NCBI GenBank assembly: GCA_028681035.1
Contig: JAQUJJ010000202.1
Span: 1-5,147, forward strand
Direction of reading: 5' to 3'
Length of the DNA stretch: 5,147 nt
Source: Candidatus Cloacimonadota bacterium
GTDB taxonomy: Bacteria; Cloacimonadota; Cloacimonadia; Cloacimonadales; Cloacimonadaceae
The position numbers and the translations under genes were made by a program. The notes below the pieces were generated by a model, which was not told where the DNA came from, made no database searches, and saw only the letters and a list, made by a program, of their open reading frames with translations. Positions within the stretch are counted from its first letter, which is position 1. The number at the start of each line of letters is the position of its first letter. Shown here in pieces: positions 5,043 to 5,147 of this stretch.

Positions 5043-5092
5043 AACCCTCTAAACTTTCTCAACTCTTCTCAACTCTTCTCGACCCTCTAAAC
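5043..5092. repeat. Repeat array of 9-10-bp units upstream of lhgO
   Basis: The plus strand runs AACCCTCTAAACTTTCTC, then AACTCTTCTC twice in tandem (5061-5080), then GACCCTCTAAAC. The 18 bases at 5075-5092 are identical to 1684-1701 inside legC. Only one orientation is present, unlike the paired arrays at the other sites. It occupies most of the space between the upstream gene's stop and lhgO. Confidence 0.85.
5045..5050 (-). promoter_or_regulatory. Likely Shine-Dalgarno of lhgO, lying inside the repeat array
   Basis: On the minus strand AGAGGG ends 9 nt before the ATG at 5035. It is part of the last repeat unit (TTTAGAGGGTTG), and no other purine-rich site lies closer to the start. Confidence 0.45.
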
Positions 5093-5102
5093 TTAAACAG
5101 AC

Positions 5103-5147
5103 CTATTCAAACCGTTCCTTATAGATTTCCTGAGCCTTTTCATAGTC
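5103..5147 (-). CDS. C-terminal end of an unidentified upstream gene
   Basis: From the window edge the minus strand reads DYEKAQEIYKERFE and then TAG (5105-5103). The composition, rich in Glu and Lys with a helical pattern, looks like a genuine protein C-terminus, and the stop falls just before the repeat array. Another minus frame is also open over this short span, so the reading frame is not certain. No function can be assigned from 14 residues. Confidence 0.5.
   Translation of the reverse strand, partial: DYEKAQEIYKERFE

Noticed and set aside
5043..5092. CRISPR array from the regularly repeated units
   Set aside because: Units are 9-10 bp, directly abutting and degenerate, with no spacers and no cas genes nearby.

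Overview
All recognisable genes lie on the minus strand, so the window reads right to left. It looks like part of a surface-sugar (nonulosonic acid, legionaminic-type) locus of a Gram-negative-type anaerobe. A Cloacimonadota-like or related candidate-phylum genome is my guess, based on the protein style, moderate-to-low GC and the abundance of short dispersed repeats. No taxonomic marker is present, so this is a low-confidence inference.

Layout in transcription order. (1) 5147-5103: last 14 codons of an unidentified gene. (2) 5092-5043: a purine-rich (coding-strand) degenerate repeat array. (3) 5035-3926: an FAD-dependent oxidoreductase of the L-2-hydroxyglutarate dehydrogenase/oxidase (LhgO) type. 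(4) 3925-3578: a 348-bp noncoding interval with a terminator-like inverted repeat, an interspersed-repeat-like segment, a perfect 15-nt palindrome and a weak promoter candidate. (5) 3577-2606: an extended SDR, a nucleotide-sugar epimerase/dehydratase. (6) 2604-2568: a G-rich repeat array. (7) 2559-2143: a free-standing four-helix-bundle protein of the 23S rRNA intervening-sequence (S23/Avd-like) family, whose last codons are themselves repeat sequence in the opposite orientation. (8) 2131-890: a LegC-type PLP aminotransferase carrying an in-frame palindromic copy of the same repeat. (9) 886-338: a GNAT acetyltransferase. (10) 334-1: the N-terminal part of a FemAB-like protein, cut by the window edge.

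Genes 5 to 10 are packed head to tail: gaps are 46, 11, 3 and 3 bp, and two Shine-Dalgarno sequences overlap the preceding stop codon. This indicates one translationally coupled operon. The aminotransferase and GNAT fit consecutive steps (C4 amination, then N-acylation) in UDP-sugar conversion toward legionaminic-type acids. The SDR could supply another sugar or the keto substrate. The FAD enzyme upstream is a less obvious partner.

The most notable structure is not a metabolic gene. A family of degenerate 9-10-bp units (AACCCTCTA/AACCCTCTC on one strand) occurs at four places within 5.1 kb. Two arrays face each other across the four-helix-bundle gene, so its transcript could form a stem with the whole ORF in the loop. 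That is the architecture of the known 23S rRNA intervening sequences. A gene-less inverted copy sits in frame inside the aminotransferase, adding about 30 residues. A single array precedes the FAD oxidoreductase and appears to supply its ribosome-binding site. I propose that the four-helix protein and these arrays form a repeat-mobilising or RNA-processing element. The arrays are visible in the sequence; the mechanism is inference.
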